Assembly (NCBI RefSeq): GCF_002368195.1
Contig: NZ_AP018178.1
Span: forward strand, 6,460,645 to 6,524,644
Direction: 5' to 3'
DNA from: Calothrix sp. NIES-2100
Lineage (GTDB): Bacteria; Cyanobacteriota; Cyanobacteriia; Cyanobacteriales; Nostocaceae
Length of the DNA stretch: 64,000 nucleotides
This document shows positions 10,801 through 19,314 of the stretch, piece after piece (position 1 is the first letter of the stretch; the number at the start of each line of letters is the position of its first letter). Position numbers and translations under genes: made by a program. A model generated the notes under the pieces. That model saw only the letters and a list, made by a program, of their open reading frames with translations. It ran no database searches and was not told the origin of the DNA.

Positions 10801-13800
10801 TCAACCGTCCTGAGTTGACAAACAAAAAATTTATCTCTAACCCTTTTAGCGATGAACCACATTCTCGCCTCTATAAAACTGGTGATTTAGTACGTTATTT
10901 AGCAGATGGCAACATTGAATACCTGGGACGTATCGATAACCAAGTGAAGATTCGCGGTTTCCGCATCGAACTGGGAGAACTCGAAGCAGTCCTCAACACC
11001 CACCCCCAAATTCAACAAGCTGTAGTCATTGTCAGAGAAGATATTCCCGGTGACACTTGTACTGAGCAAAGCCGAAGTAAACGCTTAGTTGCTTATGTAG
11101 TCAAGAGTGATGAATCCCTCACAACGAACCAACTGCGTCAATTCCTCAAGCAACAGCTACCGGAATATATGATACCAAGTGACTTTGTCACTTTAGACAC
11201 CCTACCATTAACACCCAACGGTAAAATAGACCGCAAAGCACTACCAACACCTGATGCAGAAATTATCCGAGAAAATGAATACGTAGCACCACGTACAGCC
11301 ATAGAACAAACTTTAACTAATATTTGGCAACAACTTTTACTAAAAGAAAAAATTAGCATCCACGACAACTTCTTTGAAATTGGTGGCGACTCTATCTTGA
11401 GTATTCAAGTAGTTTCTCGTGCTAAAAACTCAGGAATACAAATTACTCCCAAACAAATATTCCAAAACCAAACCATCGCGGAACTTGCTCAGGTTGCTAA
11501 TACAACAGTAAGTGTTGAGTCTAAACAAGGTTTAGTGACAGGATTTGCACCGCTAACACCGATTCAACACTGGTTTTTTGAGCAAAATAAGCCAGAACCA
11601 CATCACTATAACCAATCAGTTTTATTGCAAGTTACCCATGATGTACAAAGTGAATTAATTGCAATAGCCGTGAAAAAATTACTAGAACATCACGATGCTT
11701 TGCGTTTAAGATTCACATCAGTTGCAGATGAATACAAACAAATCAATCAAGGGTTAGATGATAGCGTACCATTTGCTGTAGTTGACTTATCATCAACGCC
11801 CAAACACGAACAACTACAAGCCCTAGAAAAAATCGCTACCGAATATCAAGCAAGTTTAAACTTGTCAACAGGGCCAATAATGCGAGTAGTCCTGTTCAAC
11901 TTGGGTGATGATAGTGATGCTAGGTTACTAATTATTGTTCATCACTTAGCAGTAGATGGTGTAAGTTGGCGGATTTTATTACCAGACTTAGAAAGCATTT
12001 ATCAACAATTAATTGCCCAAAAACCGATTGAGCTAAATGCAAAAACAACAGCATTTATTGACTGGGCAGAAAAGTTAAATAATTATGCTCAATCGGAAAC
12101 CATCAAACTGGAGTTAGATTATTGGCTAAACCAACCTTGGGCTAAAATAACTCCATTACCATCAAATTATGCTGACATTCAACAAGAGAATGCAGTTAGT
12201 AATACTGCTTCTGTGTCAGTAAAATTAAGTCAAGAAAAAACTCAAACTCTCCTGCTATCAGTCAACGAAGCTTACAATACACAAATCAACGATATTTTAC
12301 TAAGTGCATTAGTTGTTGCAATAGCAGATTGGACGAAAAATTCAACGGTACTAATTGACTTAGAAGGACATGGTAGAGAAGAACTATTTTCAGATGTAGA
12401 CTTATCTCGGACGGTAGGTTGGTTTACCAGTTTATTTCCGGTATTATTGCAACTGCCTGCAATCAACAAAACCGGAGAAATTATCAAAGCAATCAAAGAG
12501 CAATTACGCGCAATTCCTAATCGTGGCATTGGCTACGGGATACTGCGTTATTTGTGCCAAGATAAGACTGTTAAGGAACAAATACAGACTATTCCTGCTG
12601 CCGAAATTAGTTTTAATTACCTGGGGCAGTTTGACCAAGTACAATCAGAAACTGGTTGGAGATTTGCGCCTGAATCTGCTGGAGATCTTCACAGCTTAAA
12701 GCAAACTCGTAACCATCTATTAGATATTAATGCTCTGGTAGTAGGAGGCGAATTAAAAATTGATTGGACTTACAATAGTCATGTGCATACTCGTGCCACA
12801 GTAGAGAAATTAGCACAGAACTTTATTCAGGCGATCGCCTCAATCATAGAGCATTGTCAGTTAGTAGAAAATAGAGGATATACGCCGAGCGATTTTCCAG
12901 ATGTACAGTTGAATCAATTACAGCTAGATGAATTATTGACTCGGTTCCCAAATAAAAACATTGAATCAATTTATCCGCTTTCTCCTTCGCAACAAGGAAT
13001 GCTGTTTGAGACTCTAGCTGCTTCTGAGTCTGGGATACATCTCGAACAGTGCATTTTAAACTTGCAAATTGCAGAATTTGACTCATTAGCCTTTGCAAGA
13101 GCTTGGCAAAGTGTTGTTAATCGCCACTCAATTCTCAGAACGGCCTTTGTTTGGGAAAATCAAAATGAGCCATTGCAAGTTGTGCTGAAGGAAGCAGAAA
13201 TCTCATTGGAACAGCAAGATTGGCGCGGACTTTCTCTATTCCAACAGCAAGAAAAATTAGAAACTTATCTGAGTGCAGACCGACTGCTTGGTTTCAATAT
13301 GACGGAAGCACCGCTAATACGTTTAGCACTTTTCCAAGTAGACGCGAATGCTTATCAATTCGTCTGGACTTCTCATCACATTCTGATAGATGGTTGGTCT
13401 ACGCCTCTCATCTTCAAAGAGGTTTTTGCATTCTACGAAGCGTTTAGTCAAGGTCAAGATTTATTACTCGAACCCAGCTATCCCTACAGAAATTATATTA
13501 CCTGGTTAAAACAGCAGGATTTGTACCAAGCAGAGGCATTCTGGCGGAATAAACTTCAAGGTTTCCAAAGCCCAACCCTAGTGGGAATAGAAACTGATCC
13601 TGTGGATGTTTCCGACCTGGAAGAGGGTTATGGCGAACAAAGAGCTAGTTTGACAGCTTCAGCGACAGCTGCTTTACAGACTTTGGTGCGCCAACATCAC
13701 CTGAGCCTAGGTATTTTAGTTCAAGGCATTTGGGGTTTGCTGTTAAGTCGTTATAGCGGTCTGGAAGATGTGGTATTCGGCGCGACTTTCTCTGGTCGTC

Positions 13801-15410
13801 CTCCAGAGTTGGTAGGGTCTGAATCGATGTTAGGTTTATTCATTAATACCCTACCAATGCGGCTTTTGGTGTCTCCTCAAGCATCACTTTGGTCTTGGCT
13901 AAAAGATATTCAGGAGCAAAATTTCACCCAACGCGATTACGAATACTGCTCTCAAGGACAAATTCACGAATGGAGTGAAGTACCTAAATCGTTACCCCTT
14001 TACGAAAGTCTTTTAGTTTTTCAAAACTATCCAGTCGATTCATCAGCAAAACAATCTGCAAACCATGACCAAAATCAATCTCAAGACCGTGCTATAGGCG
14101 CGCAAACAAAATATGCTTTGACAATTCTAGTTAGCCCAAGTTCAGAGCTAGACTTTCGGATCATTTATCAGCGATCGCGTTATGACAATCAGGCTATCAC
14201 TCTAATTTTGGATCACTTTCAGGTTTTATTAAACAGCATTGTTGAGCTTCCAGAACAGGACTTGAAAATCTTAATTGAAACAATTTCAGCAGATAAAATT
14301 CCCCAAGTTAGACCGCCTCAGAAAGTTGTTCAAAAGAAATTACGTAATGACTTTGAGGCTCCACGAAATGTATCTGAGTTTCAACTGTTACAAACTTGGG
14401 AAGAAATTCTGGAAATTCATCCTATTAGTATAGGAGATAATTTCTTTGAACTTGGGGGGCATTCTCTTCTTGCTCTGCGTTTGATGACCCAGATTCAAAA
14501 ACGTTTCCAGGTAAATTTACCTTTAGCTATTTTGTTTCAATATCCCACCATCAAACAACTAGCTCATTTTCTGGATTCTTCAAGAGACTCTTTACCTTGG
14601 TCTGCCCTAGTTCCTATCAAAACTAATGGCAATAAAGCACCGCTTTTCTGTGTTCATCCTGGTGGAGGAAATGTTCTTTGTTATCATCATCTTGCCTCTT
14701 ATTTGAGTTCAGACAGACCATTTTATGGACTACAATCTGTTGGTTTAAATCCTGAAAATCAGCCTCATACTAGTATTGAACAAATGGCAACTCATTACAT
14801 CCAAGAGTTACAAACTGTTCAACCTCATGGCCCTTATTTTCTCTCTGGTTGGTCTTTTGGCGGCTTAGTAGCTTTTGAGATGGCTCAACAACTTTCTCAT
14901 CAAGGCGAACAGATAGCTCTGTTGGCTATACTAGATGCTCCTCTTCCTTCTTTAACTCCTACAGAAACAATAGATTATGCTTATCTATTGGTAGAGTTAT
15001 TCAAAGAAGGTTTAGACCTTTGTTTAGAGGAACTGCGGCAATTAGAAATAGAGGAACAGATAGTATATGTCAGAGAACAAGCCAAACAGAAAAATATAGT
15101 TATAAATGGTTTTGACTTTGATCAAGCTCCCCATCTTCTGGAACTTTTCCAACTCAACACTCAAGCTTTACAAAATTACAAACCTCAATATTATTCAGGT
15201 TCAATTGTTCTATTGAAAGCCAGTGAATTTAATGATGATCGCCTTGAATATCACTGGGATAAACTTGAATATTACTGGCATGAACTAGTGGCAAATATAG
15301 AAACTGTTGTAGTTCCTGGCAATCATGAAAGTATGGTGTTACCACCTCATGTCCAGGCACTAGGTCAAAAACTTCAAGAATTTATTGAACAAGCTCAGGC
15401 TCATCAATAA
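4896..15410 (+). CDS. NRPS: docking-C-A-PCP-C-A-PCP-E-C-PCP-TE (third module lacks an A domain)
   Basis: A 3504-residue terminal synthetase. Residues 1-50 form a TubC-type docking domain. C1 (70-490) has HHIVFDAW with H206/H207 and D211. A1 (535-1040) reads by hand as D-V-Q-F-I-A-H-A-I, close to the proline code DVQFIAHVV. PCP1 has S1092. C2 (1145-1565) has H1289/H1290/D1294. A2 (1610-2105) reads D-A-W-F-F-G-L-I-D, which I cannot assign firmly. PCP2 has S2166. An epimerization domain (2210-2650) with HHLAVDG (H2349, H2350, D2354) and EGHGRE makes residue 2 D-configured. C3 (2690-3110, HHILIDG) then runs straight into PCP3 (S3190) and a thioesterase (GWSFGG, S3320; H3477) with no adenylation domain between. 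Downstream MePro genes fit the proline-like A1. The substrate of the last module is unknown. Confidence 0.96.
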   Translation: MNIEQLVANLTQQGVKLWVEGEQLRANAPKGVLTLETRDLLAKNKAKVISLLQDKNRNTTTDLLLKKGDRTQNIPLSFAQERLWLLNQLEPDNPFYNEHVALKLHGQLNIVALEQSLNKIISRHETLRTNFRTINEQPVQVIADSLTLSVPVVDLTHLPESEKEIACQKLALTEATRPFDLASSPLIRACVVKLTEVEHALVLTIHHIVFDAWSMGVLMGELATIYSAICNHSSPNLPELPIQYPDFAIWQREWLQKEVLQTQLDYWKQQLKNAPTLIELPTDRPRPAIQTYRGAIHYVELSNQLSQALAQFSRQEGATLFMTLFTAYVTLLYRYTGQDDILVGTPLANRDRVELEGLIGFFVNTLVLRTDLSDNPSFKQLLSRVRQVTLQAYTHPDLPFEELVKALQPQRDLSHTPLFQVMFVLENAPTSQLELTKLTVSPLATERTTAKFDLTLFIKNTPSGLVAIWQYNTDLFDSSTIERMAGHFVTLLEGVVANPQQQISQLPLLTQVEQQQLLVWNNTQVDYPRDKSIHQLFEEQVERTPDAVAVEFGNQQLTYSQLNCRANSLAHYLRSLGVKPDVLVGLCIERSLEMVVGLLGILKAGGAYLPLDPEYPTERLSFMLEDAQVSVLLTQQSLLDRLPPNQANQVFLDTDWQVISQSSQDNLISGVQTTNLAYVIYTSGSTGQPKGVAMNQLALSNLILWQLQNTTISNGARTLQFAPISFDVSFQEIFTTWCSGGTLFLITEELRRDPVALLGFLQQKAVERLFVPFVALQQLAEVAVDSELVNSHLREIITAGEQLQITPAISKWFSKLSDRTLHNHYGPSETHAISTFTLTNPVETWPLLPPIGRPIANTQIYILDKFLQPVPVGIPGELYIGGVALARGYLNRPELTQEKFIPNPFNNPKSKIQNLKLYKTGDLARYLPDGNIEFLGRIDNQVKVRGFRIELGEVEAVLSQHEDVEGCCIIAREDTPGDTCTEVSRSKRLVAYVVGHRDFTPSIGELRQFLKAKLPEYMVPNAFVLLESLPLTPSGKVDRRALPAPDLYSEITDKYVAPRTPIEELLAQIWAQVLKVKPVGIHDNFFDLGGHSLLATQLVSRIRNVFKVELPLRDLFATATLAELAHLIEQLQQQDLELSAPPILPRAKNTDLPLSYAQQRLWFLDQFEPNSPSYNIPVALRLVGNLNQAALEQSLQEIIHRHEALRTNFVTVNGQPTQIIREFLTGDREQGIVSVVDLTHLSTIEQESALQQLAQQQAIQSFDLASESLVKATLVVLSQTENALLVCMHHVVSDAWSINVFIQELTALYNAYSQGQPSPLAPLPIQYADFAIWQRDWLQGDVLQSQLNYWQQQLKDAPALLLLPTDRPRPAVQTFSGAYHEFSLSAELTDRLVKLSQQQGCTLFMTLLAAYDTVLYRYTGQEDILVGSPIANRDRSEIEGLIGFFVNTLVMRSNLAGNPSFSELLGRVRFMAMDAYAHQNLPFEMLVEVLQPERDLSHTPLFQVMFVLQNAPMSAIELNGLTISPLTTESATAKFDLSLVMQNTDTGLVGAWEYNTDLFDERTIERMARHFVTLLEGIVANPQQQISHLPLLTEVEQKQLLFEWNNTQADYPADKCIHQLFEEQVQRTPDAVAVVFEDQQLTYQQLNTRANQLAHYLQSLGVKPEVLVGICVERSLDMVVGLLGILKAGGAYVPLDPNYPVERLSYMLGDSQVKVLLTQKQIILELPSTKADVVALDTDWEIIRQQSDENPAYSVKPENLAYVIYTSGSTGQPKGVAIPHSAIYNHMMWMQIEFPLTETDKVLQKTPFSFDASVWEFYAPLLVGGQLVLAQPGGHADPAYLLELISQQQITTVQFVPSLLQILAEQGGLENCHSLKNIFCGGEALPIALQEKVLNNLNVNLHNLYGPTEACIDATFWTCQQEIKRQIVPIGRAIANTQVYILDEYLQPVPIGVPGELHIGGAGLARGYLNRPELTNKKFISNPFSDEPHSRLYKTGDLVRYLADGNIEYLGRIDNQVKIRGFRIELGELEAVLNTHPQIQQAVVIVREDIPGDTCTEQSRSKRLVAYVVKSDESLTTNQLRQFLKQQLPEYMIPSDFVTLDTLPLTPNGKIDRKALPTPDAEIIRENEYVAPRTAIEQTLTNIWQQLLLKEKISIHDNFFEIGGDSILSIQVVSRAKNSGIQITPKQIFQNQTIAELAQVANTTVSVESKQGLVTGFAPLTPIQHWFFEQNKPEPHHYNQSVLLQVTHDVQSELIAIAVKKLLEHHDALRLRFTSVADEYKQINQGLDDSVPFAVVDLSSTPKHEQLQALEKIATEYQASLNLSTGPIMRVVLFNLGDDSDARLLIIVHHLAVDGVSWRILLPDLESIYQQLIAQKPIELNAKTTAFIDWAEKLNNYAQSETIKLELDYWLNQPWAKITPLPSNYADIQQENAVSNTASVSVKLSQEKTQTLLLSVNEAYNTQINDILLSALVVAIADWTKNSTVLIDLEGHGREELFSDVDLSRTVGWFTSLFPVLLQLPAINKTGEIIKAIKEQLRAIPNRGIGYGILRYLCQDKTVKEQIQTIPAAEISFNYLGQFDQVQSETGWRFAPESAGDLHSLKQTRNHLLDINALVVGGELKIDWTYNSHVHTRATVEKLAQNFIQAIASIIEHCQLVENRGYTPSDFPDVQLNQLQLDELLTRFPNKNIESIYPLSPSQQGMLFETLAASESGIHLEQCILNLQIAEFDSLAFARAWQSVVNRHSILRTAFVWENQNEPLQVVLKEAEISLEQQDWRGLSLFQQQEKLETYLSADRLLGFNMTEAPLIRLALFQVDANAYQFVWTSHHILIDGWSTPLIFKEVFAFYEAFSQGQDLLLEPSYPYRNYITWLKQQDLYQAEAFWRNKLQGFQSPTLVGIETDPVDVSDLEEGYGEQRASLTASATAALQTLVRQHHLSLGILVQGIWGLLLSRYSGLEDVVFGATFSGRPPELVGSESMLGLFINTLPMRLLVSPQASLWSWLKDIQEQNFTQRDYEYCSQGQIHEWSEVPKSLPLYESLLVFQNYPVDSSAKQSANHDQNQSQDRAIGAQTKYALTILVSPSSELDFRIIYQRSRYDNQAITLILDHFQVLLNSIVELPEQDLKILIETISADKIPQVRPPQKVVQKKLRNDFEAPRNVSEFQLLQTWEEILEIHPISIGDNFFELGGHSLLALRLMTQIQKRFQVNLPLAILFQYPTIKQLAHFLDSSRDSLPWSALVPIKTNGNKAPLFCVHPGGGNVLCYHHLASYLSSDRPFYGLQSVGLNPENQPHTSIEQMATHYIQELQTVQPHGPYFLSGWSFGGLVAFEMAQQLSHQGEQIALLAILDAPLPSLTPTETIDYAYLLVELFKEGLDLCLEELRQLEIEEQIVYVREQAKQKNIVINGFDFDQAPHLLELFQLNTQALQNYKPQYYSGSIVLLKASEFNDDRLEYHWDKLEYYWHELVANIETVVVPGNHESMVLPPHVQALGQKLQEFIEQAQAHQ

Positions 15411-15428
15411 ACATTCATTTAATAAGTC

Positions 15429-15456
15429 TTTAGAGATGCTAATTAGCGTCTCTAAA
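15429..15456 (+). promoter_or_regulatory. 28-bp imperfect palindrome between NRPS and tailoring genes
   Basis: TTTAGAGA at 15429-15436 pairs with TCTCTAAA at 15449-15456, and the centre GCTAATTAGC is itself palindromic, so the whole segment can fold into one hairpin. No T-run follows, so it may be an operator, a processing site or a weak attenuator rather than a classical terminator. Confidence 0.5.
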
Positions 15457-15491
15457 CTGTCAGTAAACACCTGCAAAAAAGGAACTTCATT

Positions 15492-16289
15492 ATGACTGCC
15501 ATTTCTAACAAAATCAAATCCAAGGTTTGGGAAAACAAGCAAGAGTATTCCTTAACTACAGAGTCTTTAAGAATGCTTTTGGAAAATCAAATTCCTTTAA
15601 TTCGGTTAAAAGAATTTGCCACACCCCAAGAGTGTGAAAGCTTAGTTGCTCAAGCTCAATCGTTCAACTTTAACAGTTATCAAAATGTGTATCCTAAAAT
15701 TGAGCGAATTGGCATCACAGTGTTTGAATATAATCAAATTAGTAAAGCAGCTTATTTCCAAGCAGTAGAACGCGCCACTCAATTAAGAGACTCAATTCTG
15801 GCAGCCTCTTTTAATCCATTAGAACGCTTAATGATGAAAATTCGAGAGTGTACAGGCGCGACTGTAAGAATTGCGTCGGAACCTCATTATGGAAGTTATT
15901 ATGCAGGACTGATCAGAAAAATAGAGCAAGGTACTCAACTTCATGTTGATTATGCTCCATTTGAGCAATTGGGATGGGAAGTTTGTACAATTACTGCTCA
16001 ACTTTCTTGGAATTTGTACTTGAAATTTTCTCCTAATAGTCATGGCAAAACACGTATCTACGATCGCCAGTGGCAACCAGGAGACAATCAATATAAGCTC
16101 GATTCCTACGGATATAGTGATACAGTAATTGCAGATGCAGACATGATTACCTTTCAACCTTATGTGGGAGATGTATTCATTTTCAATACACGCAATTTTC
16201 ACATTGTTGAGCCGATGGATGGACAACGTGTAACTTTTACGTCAGCGATCGGTTTACTTCCTAATGGTGAAATTATTTTGTGGTCTTGA
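15492..16289 (+). CDS. 2-oxoglutarate/Fe(II) dioxygenase, candidate leucine 5-hydroxylase (LdoA-like)
   Basis: A soluble protein of 265 residues with the iron facial triad of 2OG-dependent oxygenases: LHVDYAPFE supplies His and Asp, NFHIVEP the distal His, and QRVTFTSAIG the Arg that would bind 2-oxoglutarate. It lies 81 bases after the NRPS and directly before nosE-like and nosF-like genes. In Nostoc punctiforme the enzyme LdoA hydroxylates L-leucine at C5, the step that precedes NosE/NosF in 4-methylproline formation, so I infer the same reaction here. The family is also used for other tailoring hydroxylations (for example on carrier-bound residues), and position alone cannot separate these. 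The start ATG at 15492 has AAAGGA at 15478-15483, nine bases upstream. Confidence 0.8.
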   Translation: MTAISNKIKSKVWENKQEYSLTTESLRMLLENQIPLIRLKEFATPQECESLVAQAQSFNFNSYQNVYPKIERIGITVFEYNQISKAAYFQAVERATQLRDSILAASFNPLERLMMKIRECTGATVRIASEPHYGSYYAGLIRKIEQGTQLHVDYAPFEQLGWEVCTITAQLSWNLYLKFSPNSHGKTRIYDRQWQPGDNQYKLDSYGYSDTVIADADMITFQPYVGDVFIFNTRNFHIVEPMDGQRVTFTSAIGLLPNGEIILWS

Positions 16290-16336
16290 GCCTGATAATT
16301 AATAGGTAATTGGAAAAATACATTGAGGAATAATCT

Positions 16337-17440
16337 ATGCCCTTAGCAGCTGTAATGACTGCACCTAACCAACCAGTTGAAGTGCAACAATTACCAGACC
16401 CAATTCTAGAAAACGGTGGAATCATTATTGAAACCTTATATAGTGAGGTTTGTGGAACTGATGTACATTTACTACATGGGCGTTTAGAAGGAGTACCCTA
16501 TCCCATCATCCCCGGACACTTCTCGGTTGGTCGTGTAGTAGAAACAGGTGGACGGGTTACTGATATCAATGGTAAATTGCTTCAGGCAGGAGCGATCGCT
16601 ACTTTTTTGGATGTCCACGAAACTTGTTACAACTGCTGGTATTGTCTAGTAGCCAAAGCATCTACTCGCTGTCCCCAACGTAAGGTTTATGGTGTCACCT
16701 ACTCAGCGAAAGAAGGATTGTTGGGTGGTTGGTCTCAACTGATTTACCTCAAACCAGGGGTGAAAGTTCTCGCTTTACCCGAAGAAGTCTCACCAAAGCA
16801 ATTTATTGCGGGGGGATGTGCTTTACCAACTGCACTACACGCTATCGACCGAGCGCAGATTCAAATTGGTGATGTTGTTGTAGTCCAGGGTTGTGGGCCT
16901 GTGGGTTTAAGTGCGGCGATTCTCGCTTTGCTTTCAGGTGCAGGTAAAGTAATTGTCATTGATAAATTTGAGAGTCGATTAAAAGTTGCTCAATCCTTCG
17001 GTGTAGATGAAACCCTTGCAATTAAAGCTGATGATCCACGACAGCATATTGAGCGAGTTTTGCAATTAACAAACGGACATGGTGCTGATGTCACTATTGA
17101 AGCCACAGGTGTTCCTATTGCTGTTAAAGAAGGCTTGAATATGACCAGAAGTGGAGGTCGTTATGTGATTGTCGGACATTACACAAATACGGGTGAAATT
17201 CTCATCAATCCCCACTTAGAAATTAATCTCAAACATATTGATATTCGTGGAACTTGGGGAATTGATTTCAGCCATTTTTATAGAATGATTGAATTACTAA
17301 AACGCCACAGCGATGCTAGCAAAAATATTCCTTGGGAAAATCTAATTAGTCGTTCATACACATTAGAAGAAATTAATCAAGCACTGGCAGATGTAGAGCA
17401 TGGGTCTGTATTGAAAGCAGCGATTCAGCCTAATTTGTAA
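16337..17440 (+). CDS. nosE: Zinc-dependent long-chain dehydrogenase of methylproline synthesis (NosE-like)
   Basis: A medium-chain alcohol dehydrogenase of 367 residues. It keeps the catalytic zinc ligands (VCGTDVHLLHG and IPGHFSVG), the four structural zinc cysteines in CYNCWYC followed seven residues later by another Cys, and the dinucleotide motif GCGPVG. In nostopeptolide-type clusters NosE oxidises 5-hydroxyleucine to the aldehyde, which cyclises to 3-methyl-pyrroline-5-carboxylate. The same job is inferred from the partner reductase at 18390 and the upstream leucine-hydroxylase candidate. The protein is cytoplasmic and probably acts on the free amino acid. The next gene follows without a gap, so co-transcription with the cassette is likely. 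Confidence 0.88.
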   Translation: MPLAAVMTAPNQPVEVQQLPDPILENGGIIIETLYSEVCGTDVHLLHGRLEGVPYPIIPGHFSVGRVVETGGRVTDINGKLLQAGAIATFLDVHETCYNCWYCLVAKASTRCPQRKVYGVTYSAKEGLLGGWSQLIYLKPGVKVLALPEEVSPKQFIAGGCALPTALHAIDRAQIQIGDVVVVQGCGPVGLSAAILALLSGAGKVIVIDKFESRLKVAQSFGVDETLAIKADDPRQHIERVLQLTNGHGADVTIEATGVPIAVKEGLNMTRSGGRYVIVGHYTNTGEILINPHLEINLKHIDIRGTWGIDFSHFYRMIELLKRHSDASKNIPWENLISRSYTLEEINQALADVEHGSVLKAAIQPNL

Positions 17441-17476
17441 ATGATTTCATCACCAACAAACATGAGGGGTATGAAT

Positions 17477-18352
17477 ATGACTGTAGACAATAAATTTAAT
17501 CAAACTACAGTAAGTCAAATTGAACGTATTCATAAACCTACGCCAGAAGACTTTAAAAGCACAGTCCTCTCTTATAAACATCCTGTAATTTTTACTGGGA
17601 TAGTACCTGAATGGAAAGCGTTTACTTTATGGTCATTGGATTACTTAAATACTGTTTTAGGTAATAAAGAAATTACTGTTCGCGTTTCTGACAATCAAAT
17701 ATTTACCTACGATGCAGAAGTTGGAGTCTACCCTACCAAAAAAATGAAGTTTACTGACTTCACAGATTTGATTGTAAATAAGAAAAAAGATAATCAATAC
17801 TATTACATTCAGCAATATCCAATTGATACTACATTCCCTGAACTACTTCCAGATATTACAATTCCAGATATTATTGACAAAAACTTATCCATCAATACCG
17901 CTCGATGGATGGGTATTCCAGAGATAGAAATTCCAGACTTTATTGATAAATACTTATCTTTGATTACTATTTTCTGGATGAGTAACAATGGCAATATTAC
18001 ACAATTACATCACGATCCAGTAGAAAGTGTTTTATGTCAAGTACGCGGACGAAAGCGAATTTTACTTTTTGAACCAAAACAAAGTTCGTTTCTATATCCT
18101 TTCCCTAAAAATTCAAAAGTACCATTCATGAGTCAATTAAATATTGATAAACCTGACATTGATAAATTTCCTCAATTTAGAAATGCAAAATATATAGAGT
18201 GTATCCTAGAAGCAGGTGAAATACTATTTTTTCCCTCTTTTTGGTGGCATCAAGTTTACTCTCTTGATGAGCTAAATATTTCTGTTAGTTTCGTTTGGAA
18301 TACAAAATTTAAAAAGTTTTTTAGACGCAAGATTTTCCAGGAAAACAAATAA
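17477..18352 (+). CDS. JmjC/cupin_8 domain protein (putative Fe(II)/2OG hydroxylase)
   Basis: A 291-residue protein of the cupin_8/JmjC fold. The C-terminal half shows ITQLHHDP (His-x-Asp iron ligands), GRKRILLFEP (the Lys that usually binds 2-oxoglutarate) and FFPSFWWHQV (distal His). Family members hydroxylate proteins or small substrates. In frame, ATG codons lie at 17441, 17462, 17471 and 17477; I prefer 17477 because AGGGG at 17465-17469 stands seven bases before it. The gene sits between the NosE-like and NosF-like genes, so it is probably part of the pathway, possibly hydroxylating a residue of the peptide. I do not know a MePro cluster in which this protein has an assigned role. An internal segment (PDI/PDF-IDK-LS) is repeated at about 120-160. 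Confidence 0.8.
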   Translation: MTVDNKFNQTTVSQIERIHKPTPEDFKSTVLSYKHPVIFTGIVPEWKAFTLWSLDYLNTVLGNKEITVRVSDNQIFTYDAEVGVYPTKKMKFTDFTDLIVNKKKDNQYYYIQQYPIDTTFPELLPDITIPDIIDKNLSINTARWMGIPEIEIPDFIDKYLSLITIFWMSNNGNITQLHHDPVESVLCQVRGRKRILLFEPKQSSFLYPFPKNSKVPFMSQLNIDKPDIDKFPQFRNAKYIECILEAGEILFFPSFWWHQVYSLDELNISVSFVWNTKFKKFFRRKIFQENK

Positions 18353-18389
18353 AGCCAAAAGATTAATTTTTATAAATAGAGATGAAGAT

Positions 18390-19226
18390 ATGCTAAAAAA
18401 TTTAAAAATTGCTTTTATCGGCGGTGGTACGATGGGCGAAATGATAATTAGTAGATTGTTATCAACAAAAACTGTTGAAAAATCTGAGTTAATTATTGTC
18501 AGCGATCCTCTATCTGCGCGATGCCTTTATTTAGAAAAAGAATATGGAGTAAGTACTACAAAGAGCAACATAGAAGCAGTGCAAGGTGCATCGATTGTAA
18601 TCTTGGCGGTAAAGCCGCAGGTTTTGGCAGAGGTTATGGCTATGCTAAAGGACAAAATTTTACCTGATGCTTTAGTAATTAGTATTGTAAGTGGAGCAAG
18701 TATTTCATCTCTGTGCCAAGGGTTGAATCATACTGCTGTTGTTCGGACAATGCCGAATATTGCCGTACAAGTTGGTCATGGAACTACGGTGTGGAGTGCA
18801 TCACAAAGCGTGACCGAAATACAGCGATCGCATACCCAAATCATTTTACAAGCATTGGGTAAGGAATTTGCTACCCAAAATGAACACTACCTTGATATGG
18901 CCACAGCTTTGAGTAGCGCCGGAACTGGATTTATATTTCTGTATATTGAAGCGATGATTGATGCTGGCGTTCAAATGGGTTTAACTCGCGCACAAGCTCA
19001 AGAATTAACATTGCATACCATCGCTGGTAGTGTAGAACTGATGTTTCAAACTCACGAACATCCAGCCGTCTTACGCAACAAAGTCACAAGTCCTGGAGGC
19101 GTGACTGCTGCTGGTCTTTACGAGTTAGAAAAAGGTGGTATGCGAACTATCATTTCTAATGCAGTGCTTACTGCTTTGAGTCGCACTCAACAATTAGGTA
19201 ATATCAGTTGGAACATGAGTGACTAG
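18390..19226 (+). CDS. nosF: Pyrroline-5-carboxylate reductase homologue of methylproline synthesis (NosF-like)
   Basis: A 278-residue ProC-family reductase. The N-terminal Rossmann motif is GGGTMGEMI, and the conserved C-terminal ProC region contains KVTSPGGVTAAGL. In the MePro pathway NosF reduces 3-methyl-pyrroline-5-carboxylate to 4-methylproline with NAD(P)H. Cyanobacteria have a separate housekeeping proC, so a cluster-bound copy next to a NosE homologue and an NRPS with a proline-like A domain is best read as the MePro enzyme. A GATGAAGATATG context precedes the start at 18390. A plain ProC duplicate without pathway role is the alternative but less likely. Confidence 0.88.
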   Translation: MLKNLKIAFIGGGTMGEMIISRLLSTKTVEKSELIIVSDPLSARCLYLEKEYGVSTTKSNIEAVQGASIVILAVKPQVLAEVMAMLKDKILPDALVISIVSGASISSLCQGLNHTAVVRTMPNIAVQVGHGTTVWSASQSVTEIQRSHTQIILQALGKEFATQNEHYLDMATALSSAGTGFIFLYIEAMIDAGVQMGLTRAQAQELTLHTIAGSVELMFQTHEHPAVLRNKVTSPGGVTAAGLYELEKGGMRTIISNAVLTALSRTQQLGNISWNMSD

Positions 19227-19314
19227 TAAGAATTTATATCGATAATTATTACTGATTTTCAGCACTAATAACTTTTAAATTGAACTCTCAAAAATATCAG
19301 TTTATTTCTCAAAT

